DNA of 56,012 nt from Bacillus sp. (in: firmicutes) (GTDB taxonomy: Bacteria > Bacillota > Bacilli > Bacillales > Cytobacillaceae), in the NCBI GenBank assembly GCA_011524525.1, contig WTKE01000012.1, positions 1-56,012 on the forward strand. Direction: 5' to 3'. The notes under the pieces were generated by a model. That model saw only the letters and a program-made list of their open reading frames with translations. It was not told the origin of the DNA and did not search any database. Position numbers and translations under genes: made by a program. Of the stretch, positions 47,276 through 54,862 are shown one piece after another (position 1 is the stretch's first letter; each line of letters starts with the position of its first letter).

Positions 47276-49024
47276 ATGAAAGTTTTTATTGATTTGATGT
47301 GGTTTTTCAAGCAGGAGAAAAAAGCGTATATTACTGGGGTTCTTCTGTTGTTAATTGTAGCATTTTTACAGCTTGTGCCTCCAAAAGTGATTGGGCTTGT
47401 AGTCGATCATATTGAGCAAGGATCCTTAACGATGAAGATGTTAGGCACATATGTGCTTCTACTAGTTGGGGCAGCTCTATTGATGTACATACTTAGGTAT
47501 TATTGGAGAATTATGATCTTTGGTTCAGCGGTTAAACTCTCCTTGCAGTTGAGAAATCGATTGTTTCATCATTTTACTTCCATGTCACAATCCTTTTACC
47601 AAAGAAGAAGAACAGGAGATTTAATGGCACATGCGACCAATGATATCCAGGCGATACAGCAGACAGCTGGTGTGGGGGTACTTACCTTTGTCGATTCCCT
47701 TTCTACAGGTGGCTTTGTCATTCTAGCGATGGCTTTTACTATCAGCTGGAAGCTTACGTTAATTAGCTTGATTCCAATGCCTTTTATGGCGATTTTAACA
47801 AGTTGGTACGGAACATTACTACATAAGCGTTTTCACCTCGCACAGGAAGCTTTTTCATCGTTAAACGATAAAACACAGGAAAGTATCACAGGAATAAAAG
47901 TGATAAAAACATTTGGTCAGGAAAAAGAAGATATAGAAGATTTTCGAAAACAATCAAATGACGTAGTGGATAAGAATATTTCCGTTGCACGGGTAGATTC
48001 CTTATTTGATCCAACGATCTCCATTATCGTAGGAATTTCTTTTTTTCTTTCACTCACATTTGGTGCAAAATATGTAATAAATGGAGAGTTATCAATCGGA
48101 CAGTTGGTTTCTTTTACAACGTATTTAGGCTTATTAATTTGGCCAATGCTTGCCTTTGGTTGGTTATTTAATATCGTTGAAAGAGGGAGAGCATCTTATG
48201 ATCGCGTTATCGCACTATTAAATGAAAAAGTAGATATTGTGGATGAAGAAGAAGCATTACAAGTGATTCCAAGCGGTGATATTCATTACAAGATTCAGCA
48301 ATTTACTTATCCGAACGAAGCAGAACCCATCCTACAAGATATTTATTTTGAGTTAAAAAGGGGACAAACACTTGGAATTGTAGGGAAAACGGGTGCAGGG
48401 AAGACAACATTACTAAAGTTATTGATTAGAGAATTTGATGTCCCTAATGGGCAAATTACATTTGGTGGAAAGCATATTACACGATATAAAATTGACAAAT
48501 TAAGAGAAGCAGTCGGCTATGTTCCACAGGATCATTTCCTATTTTCTGCTACGATCGGTGAAAACATCTCTTTCGCTAAGCCTCTATGCGATAAAGAAGG
48601 GATCCAGGAGGCAGCGAAAATAGCAAATATTCATGAGGATATTACCCGGTTCACAGATGGGTATGATACAGTCGTCGGAGAACGGGGTGTGTCGTTATCT
48701 GGTGGGCAAAAGCAGCGTATTTCCATTGCTCGTGCTCTATTATTAAATCCAGAAGTTCTCATACTAGATGACTCTCTTTCAGCCGTCGATGCCAAAACCG
48801 AAGAGGCGATTTTATCCTCGCTTAAAGAAAATCGTGAGGGCAAAACAACGATCATTACATCTCATCGACTAAGCGCCATTCAGCATGCTGATCTTATTTT
48901 GGTCATTGAAAATGGACAGATTGCACAAACGGGTACACATGATACGTTAATGGATCAAGAAGGATGGTACAAAGAAATGTACCTAAGGCAGCAACTGGAA
49001 GATCTTGTGGAGCATGGAGGATAA
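47276..49024 (+). CDS. Heterodimeric ABC exporter, degenerate-site subunit (BmrC/YheI-like)
   Basis: This 582-residue half-transporter has a six-helix exporter domain (about residues 15-310) and an ATPase domain. Walker A is GKTGAGKTT (370-378) and the signature LSGGQ. In Walker B LILDDS, Asp499 replaces the catalytic Glu. Loss of this Glu in one subunit is the hallmark of asymmetric multidrug exporters such as BmrCD. The partner gene begins 3 nt downstream. Substrate unknown; no attenuator or regulator gene is adjacent. Confidence 0.9.
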   Translation: MKVFIDLMWFFKQEKKAYITGVLLLLIVAFLQLVPPKVIGLVVDHIEQGSLTMKMLGTYVLLLVGAALLMYILRYYWRIMIFGSAVKLSLQLRNRLFHHFTSMSQSFYQRRRTGDLMAHATNDIQAIQQTAGVGVLTFVDSLSTGGFVILAMAFTISWKLTLISLIPMPFMAILTSWYGTLLHKRFHLAQEAFSSLNDKTQESITGIKVIKTFGQEKEDIEDFRKQSNDVVDKNISVARVDSLFDPTISIIVGISFFLSLTFGAKYVINGELSIGQLVSFTTYLGLLIWPMLAFGWLFNIVERGRASYDRVIALLNEKVDIVDEEEALQVIPSGDIHYKIQQFTYPNEAEPILQDIYFELKRGQTLGIVGKTGAGKTTLLKLLIREFDVPNGQITFGGKHITRYKIDKLREAVGYVPQDHFLFSATIGENISFAKPLCDKEGIQEAAKIANIHEDITRFTDGYDTVVGERGVSLSGGQKQRISIARALLLNPEVLILDDSLSAVDAKTEEAILSSLKENREGKTTIITSHRLSAIQHADLILVIENGQIAQTGTHDTLMDQEGWYKEMYLRQQLEDLVEHGG

Positions 49025-49027
49025 AAG

Positions 49028-50818
49028 ATGGAAAATCAACAATTAGCAGAAGGGAAACAGCAATGGAAAGTATTAGTTCGGCTGCTCGCCTACGCAAAGC
49101 CTCATGTAAAAACGATCGTGTTGGCATTTTGTCTCCTTATACTTACAACCATTGGCGATATACTTGGCCCCATTTTAGTAAAAATTTTTATAGACGACTA
49201 TTTAAAGCCTAGAAACCTCTTGTTCGAACCACTTTTTATGTTAGGTGCCGCGTATTTAGGTATACAAATTTTCAACGTCATTATTTCCTATTTTCAGCTC
49301 TTAAAATTTCAAGAGATTGCCTTGAAAATTATTCAGGAGATTCGAATTGATATCTTCTCAAAGGTACAATCACTTGGATTGAAATTCTTTGACAAAACTC
49401 CTGCAGGGAGTATTGTATCAAGAGTGACGAATGATACCGAAGCGATTAAAGATATGTTTGTGACGGTTTTAGTAACATTTATCCAAAGTGGGTTCCTCAT
49501 TACGGGTATTTTTATTGCCATGTTTATTCTCGATGTTAAACTAGCATTGTTTTGTTTAGTTATTCTACCAGTGATTTTTTTCATTATGAGTTTGTACCGA
49601 AAACTAAGCTCGAAGTTTTACCATGAAATGAGGGAGCGCCTAAGTCAGCTGAACGCAAAGCTTAGTGAATCAATTCAAGGTATGGGAATCATTCAAGTTT
49701 TTCGTCAGGAAAAAAGAATGCGTGAAGAATTTGGAGTGACCAATGATAAGCATTTTACTGCAGGCATGAGAAATATAAAAGTAGATGGTTTGCTTTTGCG
49801 TCCTGCGATTGACCTTGTTTATGTTGGCGCGTTGATTATTGTTCTGAGTTATTTTGGTGTTTCATCATTTGATAGTCCCATCCAAATAGGAGTGTTATAT
49901 GCATTTGTTAACTATCTAGATCGATTCTTTGAGCCGGTAAACAATATGATGATGCGCCTTTCATTATACCAACAGGCAATTGTCGCAGCTTCTAGGGTAT
50001 TCAATGTTCTTGATGAACAGGAGATATCACCTTCACAAAAGGAGACAGCTAATAAGATTCAAGAGGGTGAAATAGAATTTCGTAATGTCAGTTTTTCATA
50101 CGATGGAAAAAGAGATGTTTTAAAAAATATTTCCTTCACTGCAAAACCAGGTCAAACGGTCGCCCTTGTTGGTCACACTGGCAGTGGTAAGAGCTCGATT
50201 ATTAATTTAATGATGAGATTTTATGAATACGAAAGAGGAGATATTTTGGTGGATGGGCAATCCATTAAAGAGTATCCCGAGAAAGAACTTCGGACAAAAA
50301 TGGGGCTGGTTCTTCAAGATCCTTTCTTGTTTTTTGGATCCGTCGCGGATAATATTCGCTTGCATAATGAGAAGATGAGCATGGAAGAGGTAAAAGCAGC
50401 TGCGAAGTTTGTTCAAGCACATCTATTTATTGAGAAGCTTGAAGGAGGATACGAGCATCAGATGGTGGAAAGAGGGTCTACGCTATCAAGTGGACAACGC
50501 CAACTTATAGCCTTTGCTCGGACGGTAGCAACTAATCCAAAAATATTAATATTGGATGAAGCAACGGCCAATATTGATACGGAGACAGAAGAAGCGATTC
50601 AAGAGGCGCTTGCACGAATGCGAAAAGGTCGAACAACGATTGCCATTGCCCATCGTTTGTCAACCATTCAAGATGCCGAACTCATATTAGTGTTGCATCA
50701 AGGGGAAATCGTCGAGAGAGGTAGTCATCAGGAACTGCTTTCACTGAGAGGCTTGTACTATAAGATGTATCTCCTGCAAAATAATTTAGCCGATAGAATA
50801 GAGGATGTTGTCAGCTAA
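49028..50818 (+). CDS. Heterodimeric ABC exporter, catalytic-site subunit (BmrD/YheH-like)
   Basis: This 596-residue half-transporter has six transmembrane helices and an ATPase with Walker A GHTGSGKSS and Walker B LILDEAT (catalytic Glu present). Its signature LSSGQ deviates from LSGGQ, which makes the other composite site the weak one. It complements the preceding subunit. GGAGG overlaps the end of that gene, so translation is coupled. A bidirectional terminator follows. Confidence 0.9.
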   Translation: MENQQLAEGKQQWKVLVRLLAYAKPHVKTIVLAFCLLILTTIGDILGPILVKIFIDDYLKPRNLLFEPLFMLGAAYLGIQIFNVIISYFQLLKFQEIALKIIQEIRIDIFSKVQSLGLKFFDKTPAGSIVSRVTNDTEAIKDMFVTVLVTFIQSGFLITGIFIAMFILDVKLALFCLVILPVIFFIMSLYRKLSSKFYHEMRERLSQLNAKLSESIQGMGIIQVFRQEKRMREEFGVTNDKHFTAGMRNIKVDGLLLRPAIDLVYVGALIIVLSYFGVSSFDSPIQIGVLYAFVNYLDRFFEPVNNMMMRLSLYQQAIVAASRVFNVLDEQEISPSQKETANKIQEGEIEFRNVSFSYDGKRDVLKNISFTAKPGQTVALVGHTGSGKSSIINLMMRFYEYERGDILVDGQSIKEYPEKELRTKMGLVLQDPFLFFGSVADNIRLHNEKMSMEEVKAAAKFVQAHLFIEKLEGGYEHQMVERGSTLSSGQRQLIAFARTVATNPKILILDEATANIDTETEEAIQEALARMRKGRTTIAIAHRLSTIQDAELILVLHQGEIVERGSHQELLSLRGLYYKMYLLQNNLADRIEDVVS

Positions 50819-50823
50819 AAAAT

Positions 50824-50857
50824 AAACAGCTTGAGTTGCTTATAGCTCAAGCTGTTT
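50824..50857. terminator. Bidirectional terminator between exporter and Spo0E-like gene
   Basis: A 12-bp stem (AAACAGCTTGAG / CTCAAGCTGTTT) lies directly between the exporter stop and the reverse-strand stop at 50858. Confidence 0.88.
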
Positions 50858-51028
50858 TTAATAAGTGGGAACCTTTTTTAAAAAAATACGGTTATATTCA
50901 TTTAATAGATTGTCCAATTCCTGACTGTAATGAAGGGCAGTAGAAGAATTCAGTCCACTGATCATAGCGATCTCGATTAGCTCCGCTCGTTTCTTTTCAA
51001 TGAGTGCTAAAAATTCCTGTTTTGACAA
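50858..51028 (-). CDS. Spo0E-like aspartyl-phosphate phosphatase (short)
   Basis: This 56-residue protein begins MSKQEFLALIEKKRAELIEI and contains the family signature SQELD (residues 35-39) followed by NLLNEYNRI. Spo0E-family proteins dephosphorylate Spo0A~P and delay sporulation. The start is TTG; an in-frame TAA lies three codons upstream, so no longer form exists. GGAAGGG lies about 11 nt upstream. A strong promoter precedes it on the same strand. It is absent from this place in B. subtilis. Confidence 0.85.
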   Translation of the reverse strand: MSKQEFLALIEKKRAELIEIAMISGLNSSTALHYSQELDNLLNEYNRIFLKKVPTY

Positions 51029-51082
51029 TTCTGTTTAGTCCCTTCCAAATAAAATCCAAATCTTTCGTGAAACTCTATACAT

Positions 51083-51111
51083 AGTATACCCAAGAAATAG
51101 GAGAATTTCAA
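51083..51111 (-). promoter_or_regulatory. Sigma-A promoter of the Spo0E-like gene
   Basis: On the reverse strand TTGAAA (51111-51106), 17 bp, TATACT (51088-51083). The start would be about 45 nt before the TTG codon. Confidence 0.75.
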
Positions 51112-51306
51112 AAGAAAAAATCTAGAAATAGACAATTTTGTTTGGTGATTAACATTTTTTCAGGGTTCTTACATACAGATATACGGAGTGAGGAGCTTGC
51201 CCCATTTTTGTTTGTTGTCACAGAATGTTCAAATGTTAATTGTTATCTTTTCTATTTATCTTTTGATAGAATAAACAAGAATGATTATTTTTAGGAGTGG
51301 TTATAT

Positions 51307-52014
51307 TTGACCGATGTAAACGTATTTATTGCACTTGGAGCCGGTTTTTTGAGCTTTATTTCTCCTTGTTGTCTTCCTTTATATCCTGCCTTTCTCTCTT
51401 ATATTACTGGTATGTCAGTAGGAGAATTGAAGACGGATAATGCCATGCTACAAAGACGCAGCTTATTACATACATTGTTTTTCTTAGTTGGATTTTCCAT
51501 TATCTTTATTGCCATTGGCTTTGGAAGCTCCTTTATTGGTGAGATTTTTGCTGGCTATCAGGATCTTATTCGTCAATTAGGAGCCATTGTGATCGTCTTT
51601 TTTGGTTTCGTGATCGTTGGCATCTTGAAACCGGAATCATTGATGAGAGAAAAAAGATATGAATTTAAACACCGTCCGTCAGGATATTTTGGTTCGGTTT
51701 TAATAGGAATTGCTTTTGCGGCTGGCTGGACACCTTGTACTGGTCCTATCTTAATGTCAGTAATTGCCTTGGCTGCGACTAATCCTGGTTCGGGTATGGT
51801 ATACATGATTGCTTATATACTTGGATTTGCCATTCCATTTTTTATCCTATCTTTCTTTATTGGAAAATTACAATGGATTAAACGCCACAATGTATTAATA
51901 ATGAAAATTGGTGGTTATATTATGATAGTAATGGGAATCGTTCTATTTTTTGATTGGATGACAAAGATTATTATTATTTTTACCAATATGTTTGGTGGGT
52001 TTACAGGCTTTTGA
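51307..52014 (+). CDS. ccdA: Cytochrome c biogenesis protein CcdA
   Basis: This 235-residue polytopic membrane thiol-disulfide transporter carries reductant across the membrane for cytochrome c maturation and spore thiol-redox processes. The two redox Cys regions are FISPCCLP and WTPCTGP. The start is TTG 51307 with TAGGAGTGG upstream. It leads the ccdA-yneI-ccdC cluster. Confidence 0.95.
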   Translation: MTDVNVFIALGAGFLSFISPCCLPLYPAFLSYITGMSVGELKTDNAMLQRRSLLHTLFFLVGFSIIFIAIGFGSSFIGEIFAGYQDLIRQLGAIVIVFFGFVIVGILKPESLMREKRYEFKHRPSGYFGSVLIGIAFAAGWTPCTGPILMSVIALAATNPGSGMVYMIAYILGFAIPFFILSFFIGKLQWIKRHNVLIMKIGGYIMIVMGIVLFFDWMTKIIIIFTNMFGGFTGF

Positions 52015-52186
52015 TTTAGAATTCTTTCTGTTATAATAAATAGGTAAATAGTCTTAAGAGTTAGTGAATATTTTGTCAAGAATTGTCGAAATATTCTTTT
52101 TGTCAATGATTGCAAATTTCGTTATATTTAAATATGTGTTTGATTTAGAGATAAGATTCTGTTGCAGTGTTGAGGGGGTACCAGCG

Positions 52187-52546
52187 ATGGCAAAAATATT
52201 AATCGTAGATGATGCAAAATTTATGAGAATGACCCTTTCAGACATTCTAATTCGAAATAACCACGAGATTGTGGGAGAGGCCGAAAATGGCAGAGAAGCA
52301 ATCGCTCTTTATCACGAGCGACAACCAGATTTGGTTACGATGGACATTACAATGCCTGAGATGAGTGGCTTAGAGGCCATGAAAGAAATTAGACAGAACA
52401 ACCCGCAAGCAAAGGTCATTATGTGTTCTGCTATGGGCCAACAGCGTATGGTCGTAGAAGCGATTGAAGCTGGAGCAAAGGATTTCATTGTTAAACCCTT
52501 TGATGAAGGAAGGGTAATTGAAGCTGTAAATCGTGTATTAAGCTAA
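52187..52546 (+). CDS. yneI: CheY-like single-domain response regulator YneI
   Basis: This 119-residue receiver domain has no output domain. Acidic pocket Asp8/Asp9 (VDD), phosphoacceptor Asp53 (TMDITMP) and Lys near 103 (VKPF) are all present. ATG 52187 has GAGGGGG about 9 nt upstream; the longer open frame is AT-rich and non-coding. The partner kinase is unknown. Confidence 0.95.
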   Translation: MAKILIVDDAKFMRMTLSDILIRNNHEIVGEAENGREAIALYHERQPDLVTMDITMPEMSGLEAMKEIRQNNPQAKVIMCSAMGQQRMVVEAIEAGAKDFIVKPFDEGRVIEAVNRVLS

Positions 52547-52555
52547 ATATAATAG

Positions 52556-52595
52556 ATGCTGACTAGTCTTTGATAGTCAGCATTCTTTATTTTTA
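52556..52595 (+). terminator. Terminator after yneI
   Basis: A 10-bp stem (ATGCTGACTA / TAGTCAGCAT) with an 8-nt loop is followed by TCTTTATTTTT. Confidence 0.88.
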
Positions 52596-52668
52596 AAAAA
52601 TGTTCTTTTGTTGCAAGCGTATACGTTATAATGATAGGGAAAATATTTTTAGATTGGGATGAAAGAAT

Positions 52669-53142
52669 ATGAACAACATGGTTGTTGTGTCATCAATAGG
52701 GGCAATTGGTATGGCAATGCTAGCCATGTTCGTCCGTATGAAGGCGGCAAAAAAGCCAGCAACGGTAAAAAAAATCATTTTGCCTCCATTATTTATGAGT
52801 ACAGGGGCACTTATGTTTGTGGTTCCGATGTTCCGAGTGACATATTTAGAGTTGTTTGAAGCAATGGCGGTTGGACTAGTCTTTTCTATTTTGTTAATAA
52901 AAACTTCTAAGTTTGAAATACGTGATAATGAAATATACCTACAACGCTCACGTGCATTTGTATTTATTTTGTTTGGACTCCTCGTGTTACGTATCATTCT
53001 AAAGTTATTATTAAGCTCTACGATTGATTATGGAGAACTTAGTGGAATGTTCTTTATTTTAGCTTTTTCCATGATCCTTCCGTGGAGAATTGCTATGTAT
53101 CTTCAATTTAGAAAGTTCCAGAAAAAGCTGACAAAATCATAA
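52669..53142 (+). CDS. ccdC: CcdC membrane protein (YneJ)
   Basis: This 157-residue protein has four or five transmembrane helices (PPLFMSTGALMFVVPMF, FVFILFGLLVLRIILKLL). It is linked to ccdA in bacilli and is not essential for cytochrome c synthesis there. The ribosome site before ATG 52669 is weak (GGGATGA). Confidence 0.92.
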   Translation: MNNMVVVSSIGAIGMAMLAMFVRMKAAKKPATVKKIILPPLFMSTGALMFVVPMFRVTYLELFEAMAVGLVFSILLIKTSKFEIRDNEIYLQRSRAFVFILFGLLVLRIILKLLLSSTIDYGELSGMFFILAFSMILPWRIAMYLQFRKFQKKLTKS

Positions 53143-53149
53143 GGTTGCT

Positions 53150-53182
53150 AACGTCAAATCGTAATGGGTTTGACGTTTTTAA
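53150..53182 (+). terminator. Terminator after ccdC
   Basis: A 9-bp stem (AACGTCAAA / TTTGACGTT) is followed by a T run. Confidence 0.85.
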
Positions 53183-53185
53183 CAA

Positions 53186-53215
53186 AAAAAGACCGCTTTA
53201 TGTAAAAGCAGTCCC
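53186..53215 (-). terminator. Terminator of yneK
   Basis: On the reverse strand GACTGCTTT and AAAGCGGTC (one G-T pair) are followed by seven T. Confidence 0.8.
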
Positions 53216-53641
53216 TTAAAATAAGTGTTGATATGGCGCCATGTCTATTTTGTTTTCAGCAAGCTTCTTTTTTAAAAATTTATGGTCCCGTTTAGGTGTT
53301 GCTAAAATATATCCTCTTATTACAAGCTCTTCAGTAATTGAAGGACGTTTTTCCTCCACGGCTAGCTCACCGATCTTTCCAGCGATTTTTTGACGAGCCA
53401 CATCGCGAAAAAGTTCTGGCACGGGGCTCACGAGATCTTCAAGAAGATCCTTCTCAGGCTGTTTCCAAAGATCACGAGTCTCATTCACAAAGTGCTCCTC
53501 CCAATCGAGGACAGACTTGCCGTCTTCAAGAGGCATTCTTTTTAAAAACTTACGAAACATAAAAAATCCACCGATTGCAAACGAACCGACTAGTATTAAC
53601 ACCCAAAAAATAATAAAGATTGAAAACCAACCACTTAACAT
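53216..53641 (-). CDS. yneK: DUF2621 protein YneK
   Basis: This 141-residue protein has an N-terminal transmembrane helix (about residues 5-30) and a soluble helical domain (GKSVLDWEEHFVNETRDLW). It is conserved in Bacillaceae with unknown function. It marks the last gene here that matches the B. subtilis order; cotM and sspP-sspO do not follow. Confidence 0.92.
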   Translation of the reverse strand: MLSGWFSIFIIFWVLILVGSFAIGGFFMFRKFLKRMPLEDGKSVLDWEEHFVNETRDLWKQPEKDLLEDLVSPVPELFRDVARQKIAGKIGELAVEEKRPSITEELVIRGYILATPKRDHKFLKKKLAENKIDMAPYQHLF

Positions 53642-53714
53642 AAACTCACCTACAAACCATTATTAATACTATTATTATAGCCAAACTTCTAGTAGGGAGA
53701 CAAGATGAACGTTT

Positions 53715-53728
53715 TGAAAGCGATTTAA
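53715..53728 (+). promoter_or_regulatory. cre-like site before the P-loop kinase gene
   Basis: TGAAAGCGATTTAA matches the CcpA site TGWAANCGNTNWCA at all but one position. It lies immediately upstream of the ribosome site of the next gene, suggesting catabolite repression. Confidence 0.4.
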
Positions 53729-53750
53729 AAAATGGGAGAAGGAGATCCGT

Positions 53751-54557
53751 ATGACGAAATTATATATATTTGAAGGAGTCCCTGGTTCAGGAAAAACGAC
53801 CAGTGCCAAATGGTTAGCAAGTAGATTAGGAGAAAGTGCAAAATTATTTTTAGAGGGAGATCAACAGCATCCGGCTGATTATGAGTCTGTTGCTTGTCTA
53901 ACTGAGGAGCAATTGAATGAGGTTGAACAAGAGTGTCCTACGGTTCGGGGGATGACTATACGAAAAGGAGAGAGATATTACATTTCGTACGCAAGTTTGT
54001 ATGAAAAAGATATAAATACATTTGAGCGATTAAAAGCTTATGATGTGTATGAGCTTCCAGTAGAAGATTACTTAGAGGTTGCTTTGGATAAGTGGAAGGA
54101 GTTTGTCCAACAAGCAAAATCAGGACCCCATGAGTACATATTAGAGTGCTGTTATTTACAAAATCCTTTTACGTTTTTACTAGCAAAACATAATTGTTCA
54201 AAAGAGATGATTTTCAATTTCTTAAAAAAGATAACTAATGTCATTATGGATCTCGATCCAGTAATCGTTTATTTTGAACAGGATAATGTAGCAGAGAACC
54301 TGGAGAATATCAGGCAGGAACGTCCTGTGGAATGGTTTGATTTTATAACTTGGTATTACACAGGTCAGAAGTATGGGAAAGAAAGGGGACTGTCAGGGGT
54401 AAGTGGAGTGCTGCATTTTTTGGAAGAGAGGAAAGAGTTGGAGAAGGAGTTTCTTCGTGGTGTACCGGTAAGATCATTGATTATAAATAACACGAATGCT
54501 AATTGGGATAATATTCATGATCGACTTGATTTTGAATTAGGACTAGTAGAAAAGTAA
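53751..54557 (+). CDS. P-loop kinase-like ATPase of unknown function
   Basis: This 268-residue cytoplasmic protein has a clear Walker A (EGVPGSGKTTSAKWLA, residues 8-23), but I do not see a definite Walker B or signature. The layout resembles small-molecule or nucleotide kinases. LFLEGDQQHPADYES is a recognisable conserved block in related bacillus proteins, also uncharacterised. GGGAGAAGGAG precedes ATG 53751. It sits directly upstream of the selenocysteine tRNA with no terminator between, which makes cotranscription possible. No function is assigned. Confidence 0.8.
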   Translation: MTKLYIFEGVPGSGKTTSAKWLASRLGESAKLFLEGDQQHPADYESVACLTEEQLNEVEQECPTVRGMTIRKGERYYISYASLYEKDINTFERLKAYDVYELPVEDYLEVALDKWKEFVQQAKSGPHEYILECCYLQNPFTFLLAKHNCSKEMIFNFLKKITNVIMDLDPVIVYFEQDNVAENLENIRQERPVEWFDFITWYYTGQKYGKERGLSGVSGVLHFLEERKELEKEFLRGVPVRSLIINNTNANWDNIHDRLDFELGLVEK

Positions 54558-54604
54558 ATTTCGAGTAATATAATTTGAGTATAATACTTGAAAAATAAAG
54601 CCAT

Positions 54605-54669
54605 GTACCCCATAATAAAGACCGTGTCGTAAAATGTAACCCTTTGGGGCAACAAATTTTGAACACGGT
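54605..54669 (+). other. Structured 5' leader of the selenocysteine tRNA
   Basis: ACCGTGT (54621-54627) pairs with ACACGGT (54663-54669). Inside it AAAAT/ATTTT and CCC/GGG can extend the hairpin. GTACCCCA (54605-54612) is a perfect complement of TGGGGTAC (54688-54695) in the tRNA D-arm. The leader could therefore compete with tRNA folding or mark a processing site. Two TATAAT-like motifs lie upstream (54569, 54580). Confidence 0.5.
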
Positions 54670-54678
54670 TCTTCATAC

Positions 54679-54775
54679 GGGGCTGATTGGGGTACTGGTG
54701 TCCTCCACGGTCTTCAAAACCGCTTGTGACCTGCGTGCCAGGTCAGGTGGGTTCGATTCCCACGCAGTCCCGCCA
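54679..54775 (+). tRNA. selC: tRNA-Sec (anticodon TCA)
   Basis: This 97-nt tRNA has an encoded CCA end. The acceptor stem GGGGCTG pairs with CAGTCCC (one G-T); the eighth pair typical of tRNA-Sec is an A-G mismatch. The D-stem TGGGG pairs with CCTCC-A. Anticodon stem CGGT/ACCG carries loop CTTCAAA with TCA at 54714-54716. A long variable arm (TGACCTG / CAGGTCA, 7 bp) and T-arm GTGGG/CCCAC with loop TTCGATT follow; the discriminator is G. The extra arm and TCA anticodon exclude tRNA-Ser, tRNA-Leu or a nonsense suppressor of normal shape. It decodes UGA as selenocysteine with SelA, SelB and SelD, none of which lie in this window. Confidence 0.9.
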
Positions 54776-54862
54776 ACTCAATAATACCAAGGGTTCACGC
54801 GAATCCAGTACATACAAAGGACCAGAGGGCTTTTTTTATTGTCAGGTGCCCAAAAGGTAAAA

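Noticed and set aside
54781..54840. Terminator or attachment site directly after selC
   Set aside because: GGGTTC/GAATCC can form a short stem, but no T tract follows it and no duplicate of the tRNA 3' end exists downstream, so neither a terminator nor an att site can be supported.
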